A program made the translations under genes and the position numbers. A stretch of 11,207 bases of DNA from Alistipes sp. UBA928 (GTDB taxonomy: Bacteria; Bacteroidota; Bacteroidia; Bacteroidales; Rikenellaceae), in the NCBI GenBank assembly GCA_002293665.1, contig DBDQ01000093.1, positions 585-11,791 of the forward strand, read 5' to 3'. The notes below the pieces were generated by a model. It did not search any database. It was not told the DNA's origin and was given only the letters and a program-made list of their open reading frames with translations. Within the stretch, counting starts at the first letter, position 1, and the number at the start of each line of letters is the position of its first letter. Of this stretch, positions 1 to 8,899 are shown piece after piece.

Positions 1-1538
1 TCGGAGACCGAGCGGTCGGAGTCGAAGAAGACTAGGCGCGTCGGATCGAGAGCGCGCACGGTGTCGGCCATCGCCCGCGCGTTGTCGCCTCCGGCCGCCT
101 CGTTGCCCAGCGACCATATTATAATCGAGGGGTGGTTGCGGTCGCGCCGCACCATCGACATGGCGCGGTCGACGTGGGCAGCCCTCCAGTCGGGGTTGTC
201 GCCCAGCACGCGATTGCCGATGCCGTAGCCGTGGCTCTCGTTGTTGGCGTCGGTCATCACGTAGAAACCGTAGCGGTCGGCAAGCTCGTAGAACAGCGGC
301 ACAGCGGGGTAATGGGAAGTGCGGATCATGTTGATATTGGCCTGTTTCATGAGCCGCAGGTCGGTTTCGAGCGTCGCGCGGTCGACCGATCGGCCGGTAC
401 GCGGGTGGTGTTCGTGGCGGTTGACGCCTTTCAGTTTCACGGGCTGTCCGTTGACGTAAAACACCTCGCCACGCACCTCGGCACGGCGCACACCTGTGTG
501 AAAACTAAAACTCTCGACCACCTCGCGTCCCTGCCGCAGCGTGATGTCGACCTCATAGAGATGTGGTTTCTCTGCCGACCACAGGCGCGGGTTCTCCAGA
601 GTGGTACCGACCGCCAGTTCGGCGGTGTGGCCCGCACCCACCCTGCGCAGCGCAGCGCTCATGAATTTGTCCACCTGTCGGCCGTTGCGGTCTTCGCCCC
701 TGAGCACCACCTCCACCGAGATGTTACCGGCCTGCCTGAGCGAGGCGTTGCGAACGCTGAAAACTGCCCGGAATTCGGCCGACGAGAAATCCTCCGACGG
801 CTCGGCCACCAGCGTGTAGTCGGCGATGTGCACTGCTGGGCGCACCCACAGTTCCACGGGCCGGAAGATGCCGCTCAGTCGCCACATGTCCTGATTCTCG
901 AGGTAGCTGCCGTCGGACCAGCGGTAGACCTCCACGGCGAGGCTGTTGGTGCCGGGGCGCACATGATCCGTGATGTCGAACCCGGCCGGGGCGTAGGAGT
1001 TCTGGCTGTACCCCACCCTCTCGCCGTTGACCCACACGTACATGGCCGACTCTACCCCCTCGAAAAGAAGATGGAGCCGGTGGTCGCGCATCGCAGGAGT
1101 GACCTCGAACGTCGTGAGGTACGATCCCACGGGATTGCGGTGTTCGTAGCTCGTGAAGTGCTCGGGCGGTGTGCCCGTCACACGCGGCTGATCTCTGAGG
1201 AAGGGATACGGGATGTTGGAGTAGATCGGCACTCCGTACCCTTGGGTCTGCCAGTTGCCGGGCACAGCGATCGTACCCCACCCCGACGAGTCGAAATCGT
1301 CCCTGTAAAAGTCGGCGGGGCGGCTCTGAGGGTCTTTCGACCAGTGGAATCTCCACTGCCCGTCGAGCGACACGACCTGGCCGCACTCCTCCTCCAATGA
1401 CGGAAGGGTCAGTGTCGAGTGGTATGGCAATTTGCCCGTGGCTATCACGGCGGGATTTTCCCAGTCGGGCGGGGCCTGTGCCCCCGCGGTGGAGACAGTC
1501 AGCGCGATGAGCGCGATAAGGGTAAATAGAGGTTTCAT
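1..1538 (-). CDS. Glycoside hydrolase family 2, LacZ-like beta-galactosidase (3' end outside window)
   Basis: The 512 visible codons have no stop before the window edge, so the C-terminus is missing. The start MKPLFTLIALIALTVSTAGA is a Sec signal peptide (about residues 1-20), predicting a periplasmic or envelope enzyme. The GH2 sugar-binding jelly roll spans about 55-235 (SLDGQWRFHW, PGNWQTQGYG, RWSDGSYLENQDMWRLSGIFR). The Ig-like domain is about 236-350. The TIM barrel begins near 352 with GVNRHEHHP (371-379). The acid/base Glu is E480 in WSLGNE, and E434 and H436 in NNESHG match the metal ligands of E. coli LacZ. The LacZ nucleophile region lies beyond the edge. LacZ has VDEAN where this protein has MTDAN (428-432), a local substitution beside the metal site. 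It likely removes terminal beta-linked galactose from glycans imported by the adjacent SusCD pair. Other GH2 activities, such as beta-glucuronidase or beta-mannosidase, are less likely given the LacZ-type HYP and NRHEHHP motifs. Confidence 0.93.
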   Translation of the reverse strand, partial: MKPLFTLIALIALTVSTAGAQAPPDWENPAVIATGKLPYHSTLTLPSLEEECGQVVSLDGQWRFHWSKDPQSRPADFYRDDFDSSGWGTIAVPGNWQTQGYGVPIYSNIPYPFLRDQPRVTGTPPEHFTSYEHRNPVGSYLTTFEVTPAMRDHRLHLLFEGVESAMYVWVNGERVGYSQNSYAPAGFDITDHVRPGTNSLAVEVYRWSDGSYLENQDMWRLSGIFRPVELWVRPAVHIADYTLVAEPSEDFSSAEFRAVFSVRNASLRQAGNISVEVVLRGEDRNGRQVDKFMSAALRRVGAGHTAELAVGTTLENPRLWSAEKPHLYEVDITLRQGREVVESFSFHTGVRRAEVRGEVFYVNGQPVKLKGVNRHEHHPRTGRSVDRATLETDLRLMKQANINMIRTSHYPAVPLFYELADRYGFYVMTDANNESHGYGIGNRVLGDNPDWRAAHVDRAMSMVRRDRNHPSIIIWSLGNEAAGGDNARAMADTVRALDPTRLVFFDSDRSVS

Positions 1539-1566
1539 GTATTGCGTCTATGGTTTAGTCTGAATG

Positions 1567-1574
1567 CAAAGATA
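1567..1574 (-). promoter_or_regulatory. Bacteroidetes -7 promoter element for the GH2 gene
   Basis: On the minus strand this reads TATCTTTG followed by C, a perfect match to the Bacteroidetes primary-sigma -7 consensus TAnnTTTG. It lies 28 bases upstream of the GH2 start at 1538. A TTG at 1599-1601 (minus) is the best -33 candidate, but its spacer of 24 is a little long. It sits in the loop of the terminator hairpin. The element suggests the hydrolase can be transcribed independently of susCD. Confidence 0.6.
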
Positions 1575-1577
1575 TGG

Positions 1578-1624
1578 AAAAAAACGGGAGTGCCGTAGCA
1601 ATGTGGTGCGAGGCACTCCCGTTT
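1578..1624 (-). terminator. Intrinsic terminator after susD
   Basis: A 13-bp perfect stem pairs 1582-1594 (AAACGGGAGTGCC on plus) with 1612-1624. The 17-base loop can add a further GCA/TGC pairing. On the minus strand the hairpin is followed by seven T residues (complement of 1578-1584), the classic Rho-independent form. It begins about 30 bases after the susD stop codon, so it should end or attenuate the sigma-susCD transcript before the GH2 gene. Confidence 0.88.
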
Positions 1625-1654
1625 CTGAGCGATTCGTCGGGTACAGGCCTCCTG

Positions 1655-3655
1655 TTAGTAAACAGGAGTTCCGTTGGCCTCGGCGGGCCAGCCCGGGTTC
1701 TGATAGATCGGCGAGGAGGCCACGTCGCTGTTCTCCGATGCGATCAGGAAGTGTGAGATCGAGATCGGGCTCCAGTAGTGGGCCATCGCCCAGCGGTAGC
1801 CGTTGTAGGCGAGCGAGGTGGTGGTCTTCTGATGCACCCTCAGATATTGGCCCAGTGCGGGATCGGAAACCGTGCTCGCGTCGCCTATGCCGTAGGTTAG
1901 CAGGTTGGAGATGTCGGCGTACCACTCGCTCATCGGGCCCCACAGTTTGAAACCTTCGATGTGAAACGGGGTCGTGATCATCTGATCCATCGCCCTCCAG
2001 CGGCGCAGGTCGGCGTCGCGCATCCCTTCGCCCATAAATTCATTGCGCCTTTCGCGGCGAATGTTATAGAGGGTCGCATCGACGAGCTTTCCGGCGGTGT
2101 AGGCGCCCCAGTCGCCTGCAGCTTCTTTGGCCATGTCGGTGGCGGCGATCGTTTTGTTGAAGTCGGTGTCGACGCCGGCTCTTTCGCGAATCGCTTTCCA
2201 GTAACCCTCGGCCTTGCCGTCGAGCGATCCGTGGCGCTCGTAGTAAGCCTCGATGTAGTTGAGATAGGCCTCGGCGCCACGGAAGACGATGCTGGCCGTG
2301 TAGCCCTGCATGCTCGCGCACAGCGCGGCGTCGTAGCTGAGCCCTTTGCGCAGAGCGTAGCCCGTGAAGTAGTGGGTGTTACCCCCGAGGTTGAGGATGT
2401 CGGGCACGGGCTCAACCGGAGTGGCGTGCGTTCCGTCGGGCGAGGGGTAGAGAATGTTGATCTGGCCCGGCTCCTTGATGAAAATCTGGAGACGCGAGTC
2501 GCGGTCGCGGCGCACATCGGCAATGTAGTCGTCACCGTGGTAGCCCGAGCCGGCGGCGTAGATGGGCAGCCCGTTGGCCATGAGGAAACTTTCGATCAGC
2601 CCGCGGGTGAGCGCGACGCTGCTCTTGCCCGAGTCGACGGCGAGGTTGTTGACTATGCCCAGACCGCGGTCGTACTTCCGCCACAGCAACACTTCGCCGT
2701 AGTTCTTGAGGTCGATGTCGCCGAACATGTTGAAGTATTCGTTGACGGGATCGGTCGTCGACTGCTGAATGCCCTTGTTGTTGGGCGTGAGCGGAGTAGC
2801 GTCGGCCACGATCGCGGCGGAGGCGATGGCCTGGTCGAGGAACCAGTTGATCTCGTTGTCGATAGACCCGCTTTGGTATTGGAAACCGGCGTTGTAATCC
2901 TTTGCGGCTCCGGGCCAGTCGGGGCCTCCGGGTACGAATGCCGTTCCTTTGAAGTTTTTCAGCCATGTGCCCTCGTAGAGTGCCACACGCGATTTGAAGA
3001 TCTGGGCGCACATCTTCGACAGGCGGTTGCGGTTACCGTCGGGCGAGACCTCCTTCATCATTTCGATTGCACGGTCGAGGTCTGCCAGAATGAACCGGGC
3101 CACCTCGTTGTGGGGAGCGCGTATGCTTGCGGCCCGCAGCGTCTCCATCTCGTCGGGCATGACGGTCTCCACGATCGGATAGTCGCCCAAATGCATGAGT
3201 TTTGTGAAGTAGTTGAACGCCCTCAGGAAGTACACCTCGCCGATGTAGTGCTTGATGTTGTCGGCATTGCCGCTCAGCGAACCCTCCTCGTAGCGGGGCA
3301 GCACGGTCGACAGAAAGTAGTTGCACTCGAAGATGTTGGTGAACGACCAATCGCCATCATTACGTCCGTTATCCGACTGAGGGACTCTCCACTGTCCGGG
3401 AGTGTAGCGGCTGTCGGCCGTGTTGAGGGTCTGGTTGTCGCTCCGGTTGTCGCGTGCGGGAATGGTTCCGCCGATGGCGTGGGTGGGAATTACGCCGTAG
3501 CGCTGGATGGCGTAGGCGGCCAACTGCGACTCCTCGACGAGGAACCCCTCGGGGGTGATGTTCGACAGCGGCTCCCTGTCGAGAAAATCGTTGCAGGAGA
3601 AACAGATCGACCCCAGGGCCAAACCCGCTGCAATGTACAAATATTTAGTTTTCAT
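1655..3655 (-). CDS. SusD/RagB-like surface glycan-binding lipoprotein
   Basis: This 666-residue protein is within the upper size range of the SusD family. The N-terminus MKTKYLYIAAGLALGSICFSC is a lipoprotein signal with the acylated Cys at 21. The following NDFLDREPLS is the usual start of a mature SusD and is acidic, as expected for Bacteroidetes surface-lipoprotein export. The family signature for the late helical region is RRNEFMGEGMRDADLRRW (about 536-553). The C-terminus carries the typical YQNPGW motif. SusD proteins sit on the outer face of the outer membrane as the lid of the SusC transporter and bind oligosaccharide. The start codon lies 15 bases after the susC stop, so the two are co-transcribed and probably translationally coupled. 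A strong terminator follows. The bound glycan cannot be read from sequence; the neighbouring GH2 enzyme hints at a beta-galactoside-bearing glycan. Confidence 0.96.
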   Translation of the reverse strand: MKTKYLYIAAGLALGSICFSCNDFLDREPLSNITPEGFLVEESQLAAYAIQRYGVIPTHAIGGTIPARDNRSDNQTLNTADSRYTPGQWRVPQSDNGRNDGDWSFTNIFECNYFLSTVLPRYEEGSLSGNADNIKHYIGEVYFLRAFNYFTKLMHLGDYPIVETVMPDEMETLRAASIRAPHNEVARFILADLDRAIEMMKEVSPDGNRNRLSKMCAQIFKSRVALYEGTWLKNFKGTAFVPGGPDWPGAAKDYNAGFQYQSGSIDNEINWFLDQAIASAAIVADATPLTPNNKGIQQSTTDPVNEYFNMFGDIDLKNYGEVLLWRKYDRGLGIVNNLAVDSGKSSVALTRGLIESFLMANGLPIYAAGSGYHGDDYIADVRRDRDSRLQIFIKEPGQINILYPSPDGTHATPVEPVPDILNLGGNTHYFTGYALRKGLSYDAALCASMQGYTASIVFRGAEAYLNYIEAYYERHGSLDGKAEGYWKAIRERAGVDTDFNKTIAATDMAKEAAGDWGAYTAGKLVDATLYNIRRERRNEFMGEGMRDADLRRWRAMDQMITTPFHIEGFKLWGPMSEWYADISNLLTYGIGDASTVSDPALGQYLRVHQKTTTSLAYNGYRWAMAHYWSPISISHFLIASENSDVASSPIYQNPGWPAEANGTPVY

Positions 3656-3670
3656 CTTACGTTGTAGGTT

Positions 3671-6600
3671 TTAGAAAGTTACGTTTATACCCATCGAGAA
3701 TACCCTTGAGAGCGGGTAGCGGCCCCACTCGACATCGACCGTCTCGGGGTCGAATATCTTGCTCATGCGGCTTATCGTGAAGAGGTTCTCGCCCGACAGG
3801 AACACCCTCAACCGGTCGATGCCGATCTGCTCGGTGAGTGCCGTCGGCAGCGTGTATCCGATCTGTAAATTCTTCAGGCGGATATAGGACGCATCCTGCA
3901 GATAGCGGGTCTGGGCCTGCTGGTTCTTGCGCGTGTTAAAGATGGGCCGCGGATAATAAGAGTCGAGATTGATGCCCATCGGGCCGTTGGGCTCGTCGCG
4001 GAAGTAATCCATGTGGTTGACGAAACCTGTCGAACGCCACTGATCCCAGTCGGGCCCGACGCCCCAGAAGTAGTAAGTACTGTGAAAAATGTCCCTCTTG
4101 CCTATGCCCTGGAAGAATGCCCTCATGTCGAAACCTTTCCAGTCGGCGCTCAGATCGATACCAAAGGCGTAGCGCGGGGTCGAGTTGCCGATCACCGTCT
4201 GGTCGCCGTGGTCGCCGAGGGTACCGGCACCGGCGTCGATCTTGCCGTCGCCGTTCAGGTCTTTGTACATGATGTCGCCGGCCATCCAGTTCGCACCCAG
4301 CGCGTTCTGTCCTCCGTTGGGCAGGCTGGCCAGGTGGGCGTTCATCTCCTCGTGGCTCTTTGCAATGCCGATCGTGGTGTAGCCCCAGATCTCGTACATC
4401 CGCCCGTTGGTGCGATAGGTGTCGAGACGCTCCGTGGGGTTGGGATAGCGGGTGACGGTGGTCTGCGAGTCGGAGAGGGTGACGCGCGCCGAGTATCCGA
4501 AACCGTTCTTGAGCCTGTCGCGCCACTGGAGAGAAAGCTCGAACCCGGAGGTCTTGAGGTCGGTGTTGTTGGTGCGCGGAACGGCTGTGCCCAGGATCAC
4601 CGGAAGTTCGGGAGCCGGCCCGATCATGTTGTTGGTGAAACGGGTGTAGAGGTCGAACGTTGCGGAGAGGCGGTTGGTGAAGAAGCCGAGATCGACCCCC
4701 ACGTTCCACGTGCGGACGGTCTCCCACGTCATAGTGGCGCTGATCAGCCCCGGAGCCGACGAGGTGTTGGGCCTCATGCCGCCCACAAGCCAACTGCCAT
4801 TCGACGTTCCGTAGGTCATCGTTTGGTAGGTGGGATAGAGCGCCCGTGTATTCTGGTTGCCCAGCGTTCCGTAGGAGCCTCTGAGTTTGAACTGGTTGAT
4901 GTGGCGAGCCAGAGGTTCCCAAAACTTCTCGCGTGCGATGTTCCAGCCCACCGACGCCGAGGGAAAAAGTTTCCAGCGGTTGTCGGCGCGGAAACGCGAC
5001 GTGCCGTCGTAGCGCATGTTGACTTCGAGCAGGTAGCGGCCGTCGTAGTCGTAGTTGACGCGGCCGAACACACCCACGGTCGCCCAGTCGGTGATGTTGC
5101 CTCCCACGCCCGGCGTCACCGGGTTGCCGTTGTAGTCGGTTCCCGAGGTGATGTCGATCTGGGGCGAGCCGGGCACGATTATGCCGCGGCGCGATGCCAT
5201 CATGTAGCGCTCCTTGTTTTCTTCGACCTGGAAACCGGCCATCACCTTCATGTTGTGGTTGCCGAGCGAGAAACTGTAATCCGTGTGGACGCTGGGCGAG
5301 AAGAAGTTCATTCGCCGCGCCTCCTCGCGCACCTCCGACGAGTTGTTGAACACATAGGGATTACCCGCCACGTCGTGGTTGAAAAGCATCTGGCTGTCGC
5401 GGTGCAGGAAGTTGTCTCTGACCCGGTAGTTGAAGTTGGCTATGATGTTCCAGCCCTCCAACGGATGGATGTTCAGTTGTATCTGATAATATTTCTCATC
5501 GTTCTGGGTCGTCTGGATACCCCCTTCGCTGAGTCCCAGCGCGGGCGATGGGGAGTCGTAGTAGTAGCCGTTGGGGTCTTTGAGCGGCATGGTGGGCCAT
5601 GCCTGACGCGCCACGTCCTGGAAAATATTGTCGTTGTACGTCCTCGGCTTCGAATAGTCGGTACGGGTGTAGCGAAGGCTGAACGACAGGTCGGCCCACT
5701 TCGACAGAGTGGCGTTGACCTTGGCCGTTCCCGCGTAGCGGCGGTACTTGTCTCTGCCGATCTCCAGAAGTCCGTTTTGGTCGAGGAAATTGCCGGAGAG
5801 GTAGAAATTGACTTTCTCGTTGCCTCCCGACACGCTCAGGTTGTGCTCCTGCGACCAGCTCGCATCCTTGAATATGGCCCTGAACAGGTCTACGTTGTCG
5901 TTACCAAACTCGTAGCCGTCGCCCCAGAAGACGGGGTTGTTGGGATTGGGAATAACTGTCATGTTGCCCAGTTTCCCCTGCTGGAAGTCGATGATGCGTT
6001 GCATTCGCTCGGGGTTGAAGAACTCCCCGACACCCGCGTTACGGCTCGCTTCGTTGAAGTAGCTGGCAAAGGTGTAGGAGTCCATCACCTTGGGCAGGAT
6101 GATCGGGTCGCTGCGGCGCGCATTGGCGCTGTAATTGATCTGCATCTTGCCGTCGCGGCCTCCCGACTTGGTCGTGATGAGGATCACCCCGAACGGCGCC
6201 CTCGAACCGTAGATCGACGAGGCTGCGGCGTCTTTCAGCACCGAGATGTTGGCCACATCGTTGGGGTTGAGCGAGTTGATGTCTCCCTCCATGCCGTCGA
6301 TCAGGATCAGCGGGTCGCCGTTCGATCCGTCGCTAATGGTGGTCTCACCGCGAATGTTGATCGACGGGGTCGACTCGAAGCTGCCGGTGCCGGTCTTCAC
6401 GTTGAGACCCGGGGCCAGACCTTGCAGGGCCTGGGTGATGTAGGTCACCGGGCGCGAGTCGAGTTCGTCGGCGCTCAGGGTTGACACGGCGCCGGTGAGG
6501 TTCTCCTTCAGCTGTGTGCCGAAGCCCACCACCACGACCTCCTCGATGGAGGTCACCTCGTTCTCCATCACGACATTGAGCGAGGTGCGGCCGTTCACCT

Positions 6601-7195
6601 GAACGAGTACGTCCTCGTACCCGAACATATTGAAACGCAGTGTACCGTCAGCAGGGACACGGATCGTGAAAGTTCCGCCCACCGCCGTGATAGCCGCGTT
6701 GGTGGAGCCTTCCACGATGACGGCTGTACCCACGAGCCCGTCGCCGGCACCGTTGGTCACCCGGCCCGACACGGTCAATATCTGTGGTTGCTGCTGCACG
6801 GCCGAAGGGGATGAAGCGGCATCCGTTTCGGCATGGCGGCTGAAGACCACCACCTGGCGGTCGTGGACGGTGTAGTCGGTCGTGGCAGGATCGAGCACCA
6901 TTGTGAGAATTTCCGATACGGTGGCGCCGTTGGCGATAATGTCCACACGCCTGCTGTCGTCGATCGTGTCGCTGCCGTAAAAGATGATGAACTCGCTCGT
7001 TCGCTCGATCTCGCGGAAGACATCCTTGATGGTGGCGCTCTTCATGTCGAGCGACAACTTGGTCTGGCTGTACGATTCGGCCGCCGAGAGTACTCCGCAC
7101 AAGCTCAACAGCACGAACAACACACCGACCTTGATGATCCCCGAACGGCCGGATACGGAACGCCCTGGGCTGGGATTTGGTCTTGAATGTTTCAT
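3671..7195 (-). CDS. SusC/RagA-like TonB-dependent transporter with STN signalling domain
   Basis: The 1174-residue outer-membrane transporter imports oligosaccharides using TonB energy. It has a long basic n-region and a signal peptide ending near residue 40 (FVLLSLCGVLSAAES). The STN domain is about 45-120 (KLSLDMKSATIKDVFREIERTSEF and onward). A carboxypeptidase-regulatory-like beta-sandwich spans about 140-212 (LTVSGRVTNGAGDGLVGTAV). The TonB-box/plug start is EEVVVVGFGTQLKENLTGAV (218-237). The SusC plug signature SVLKDAAASSIYGSRAPFGV is at 318-337. The 22-strand barrel follows and ends in the expected terminal Phe. The STN domain marks it as a transducer that can contact a FecR-type anti-sigma factor, and such a gene is directly upstream. 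The 56-base gap to fecR contains no convincing TAnnTTTG element, so it may be read through from the sigma/fecR genes or use a promoter recognised by the neighbouring ECF sigma factor. Substrate unknown. Confidence 0.97.
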   Translation of the reverse strand: MKHSRPNPSPGRSVSGRSGIIKVGVLFVLLSLCGVLSAAESYSQTKLSLDMKSATIKDVFREIERTSEFIIFYGSDTIDDSRRVDIIANGATVSEILTMVLDPATTDYTVHDRQVVVFSRHAETDAASSPSAVQQQPQILTVSGRVTNGAGDGLVGTAVIVEGSTNAAITAVGGTFTIRVPADGTLRFNMFGYEDVLVQVNGRTSLNVVMENEVTSIEEVVVVGFGTQLKENLTGAVSTLSADELDSRPVTYITQALQGLAPGLNVKTGTGSFESTPSINIRGETTISDGSNGDPLILIDGMEGDINSLNPNDVANISVLKDAAASSIYGSRAPFGVILITTKSGGRDGKMQINYSANARRSDPIILPKVMDSYTFASYFNEASRNAGVGEFFNPERMQRIIDFQQGKLGNMTVIPNPNNPVFWGDGYEFGNDNVDLFRAIFKDASWSQEHNLSVSGGNEKVNFYLSGNFLDQNGLLEIGRDKYRRYAGTAKVNATLSKWADLSFSLRYTRTDYSKPRTYNDNIFQDVARQAWPTMPLKDPNGYYYDSPSPALGLSEGGIQTTQNDEKYYQIQLNIHPLEGWNIIANFNYRVRDNFLHRDSQMLFNHDVAGNPYVFNNSSEVREEARRMNFFSPSVHTDYSFSLGNHNMKVMAGFQVEENKERYMMASRRGIIVPGSPQIDITSGTDYNGNPVTPGVGGNITDWATVGVFGRVNYDYDGRYLLEVNMRYDGTSRFRADNRWKLFPSASVGWNIAREKFWEPLARHINQFKLRGSYGTLGNQNTRALYPTYQTMTYGTSNGSWLVGGMRPNTSSAPGLISATMTWETVRTWNVGVDLGFFTNRLSATFDLYTRFTNNMIGPAPELPVILGTAVPRTNNTDLKTSGFELSLQWRDRLKNGFGYSARVTLSDSQTTVTRYPNPTERLDTYRTNGRMYEIWGYTTIGIAKSHEEMNAHLASLPNGGQNALGANWMAGDIMYKDLNGDGKIDAGAGTLGDHGDQTVIGNSTPRYAFGIDLSADWKGFDMRAFFQGIGKRDIFHSTYYFWGVGPDWDQWRSTGFVNHMDYFRDEPNGPMGINLDSYYPRPIFNTRKNQQAQTRYLQDASYIRLKNLQIGYTLPTALTEQIGIDRLRVFLSGENLFTISRMSKIFDPETVDVEWGRYPLSRVFSMGINVTF

Positions 7196-7251
7196 TGTTA
7201 AAACAGGTTAGATTTTTAAATTATTATTGTTTGGTGAACCATCGTAGTTTT

Positions 7252-8322
7252 CTACCGCCTGCGAGCGACCGTCACCCCGTCGGCATCGGTCTCACAGGTA
7301 ATGGGTATGGCTATGGTTATGTATTCCAGCAATCGGTCGATGCCCTGTTGCAGGTCGAGCTTTCCGTTCACCCTCAGGTTGCGCATTTGGGCGGCATCGT
7401 AGCGTATCCTCACATTGTAGTGACGGTCGATCCGGGCCAAAAGGCGGTCAAGACTCTCGTCCTGCAACAGCAGGTAGCCGCGAATCCACGACGTGTACTC
7501 GTTCACATCGACGTTGCGGATACCGGTCTCGCCCAACTCGCGGTCGTATGAGAAGAGTTGGTCGGGCTCCATCTTGTAGGTTGTCTTGCCTTCGTGGCCC
7601 GTTACGTCGACCCTGCCCGACACCAACGCCACCGTCTGCAGCGACTCGTTCTCGTAGGCCGACACGTTGAGAGTCGTTCCCCGAACCACTAAATCGAGAC
7701 GGTCCGTCCTGATAATAAAAGGACGCTTCTCGTCCTTCGCCACGTCGAAATAGGCCTCGCCCGTGATCCACACCTCCCTCTTGTCGTCGCCGAACACCGA
7801 ACGGTAGAGCAGCCTGCTGCCCGAGTTGACCCATATCTTCGTACCGTCGCTCAGGGTCAACACCGCCATCTTTCCGTAGGGCACCATCAGCAGGTCGAGT
7901 TCCTCGCCGTTCTCCTTCTTCGGCGCCAATTCGCGCGAGTTGACCGCCGGATGTCCCCTGTCGTCGTAGACCACCTCGGCACTGTCGGTGGGTACGTTTA
8001 CGCTTTGGTCGCCCGAACGCAGCACAACGTCGCCCGTTCTGGGATCGTAATCCTCACCGTCTTGCAGAAGTATCGACATGTATTTCTCCTCGCCACGCCG
8101 TTCGCCACCGTCGAACCACACCACAAGCCCGATAACCGCCGCAGCCACCGCCGAGAACGAGACCGCCCACGTCCGGAGCCTTCGCGGCGAGAAGAACCGG
8201 CGGGGATTTTTTTTAATGGTTTCACGCTTTATGTTTTTCCACATTTCCTCTCTTTCGGCGCCCGACAGCAGGGACACCTCCCATCGGATATGCGGATCGT
8301 CACTCGATAATTTTCTTATCAT
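7252..8322 (-). CDS. FecR-family anti-sigma factor (transmembrane)
   Basis: This 356-residue protein has a short cytoplasmic N-terminus (about 1-50, the sigma-binding part), one membrane helix at about 51-70 (TWAVSFSAVAAAVIGLVVWF) and a periplasmic remainder. The FecR domain is about 145-240, with the hallmark strings VLTLSDGTKIWVNSGS (154-169) and VWITGEAYFDVAKDEKRPF (184-202). The C-terminal DUF4974-type domain is about 285-355 (LDRLLARIDRHYNVRIRYD). In related PULs FecR holds the ECF sigma factor inactive and receives the ligand signal from the transporter STN domain across the periplasm. The start codon is four bases beyond the stop of the sigma gene, so the pair is one translational unit. 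It is named FecR-like by family; the ligand is a glycan by context, not iron. Confidence 0.95.
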   Translation of the reverse strand: MIRKLSSDDPHIRWEVSLLSGAEREEMWKNIKRETIKKNPRRFFSPRRLRTWAVSFSAVAAAVIGLVVWFDGGERRGEEKYMSILLQDGEDYDPRTGDVVLRSGDQSVNVPTDSAEVVYDDRGHPAVNSRELAPKKENGEELDLLMVPYGKMAVLTLSDGTKIWVNSGSRLLYRSVFGDDKREVWITGEAYFDVAKDEKRPFIIRTDRLDLVVRGTTLNVSAYENESLQTVALVSGRVDVTGHEGKTTYKMEPDQLFSYDRELGETGIRNVDVNEYTSWIRGYLLLQDESLDRLLARIDRHYNVRIRYDAAQMRNLRVNGKLDLQQGIDRLLEYITIAIPITCETDADGVTVARRR

Positions 8323-8326
8323 AATT

Positions 8327-8899
8327 TTACTTCACCTCTCTTTGATCGTTTGAATAATGCGTCTGGTCGGCAGCCGTCCTTATTTTGGTTATGGAACGGT
8401 GGATCAGGTTCCGTGTCGACTGGTAGTTAATTCCCAACAGTTTCGACACCTCCTCGTATGTGAGGCCGAGCTGGAATCTCAGGTACAGAGCCTCCTTTTG
8501 TCTGGCGTTGAGTACCGACAGGGCCCGTTTCAACTTCACCCCCGTTTCGGCATCCTCGGGCGAGTTCCCCTCGTGCAGGTAGTATCCGGCGGCGAGGAAC
8601 GGAAGGTCTTTGGGCGAGACATAGGTCATGCGCCGGGTCTTCACCAGAGCATTTATTATCGTGTTTTTCAGCGAAACAGCCAGATAGAAACCGGGATTGG
8701 TCTTTGCCGAGAGCGAGCTGCGTTTGTTGTAGATATTCACGAACAAGTCCTGCACGCAATCCTTCACCAACTCGTCGTCATTCACCAACTTTCGTCCGTA
8801 GTCGTACAACGTATCGACATAGGTATTGAAGAGAGTCGAAAACGCTTCGTCGTCCCTCTGCCTGAACCGATCCCAAATATCGACCATGTCAACAGCCAT
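8327..8899 (-). CDS. ECF RNA polymerase sigma-70 factor, SusCD-associated (FecI-like)
   Basis: This 190-residue protein has the two ECF sigma domains. Region 2 is about 22-90 (LFNTYVDTLYDYGRKLVNDDELVKD, then DLFVNIYNKR). Region 4 is about 126-175 (ALSVLNARQKEALYLRF, then the helix-turn-helix LTYEEVSKLLGINYQSTRNLIHRSI). Length and layout match the Bacteroidetes ECF factors that switch on PULs. It is cytoplasmic and is predicted to direct polymerase to susCD once released by the FecR protein encoded immediately downstream. The start at MAVDMVDIW is chosen because it is the first in-frame ATG; Met5 is a possible alternative. Its 5' side faces an intergenic region shared with the divergent NVEALA gene. 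Confidence 0.95.
   Translation of the reverse strand: MAVDMVDIWDRFRQRDDEAFSTLFNTYVDTLYDYGRKLVNDDELVKDCVQDLFVNIYNKRSSLSAKTNPGFYLAVSLKNTIINALVKTRRMTYVSPKDLPFLAAGYYLHEGNSPEDAETGVKLKRALSVLNARQKEALYLRFQLGLTYEEVSKLLGINYQSTRNLIHRSITKIRTAADQTHYSNDQREVK

Noticed and set aside
4013..6484. Very long plus-strand open frame (823 codons) opposite susC, and similar ones opposite susD (1961-3667) and GH2 (132-1400)
   Set aside because: They lie exactly antisense to strongly recognisable genes in GC-rich DNA, where the complementary frame is often stop-poor. Their translations show no domain or signal peptide.
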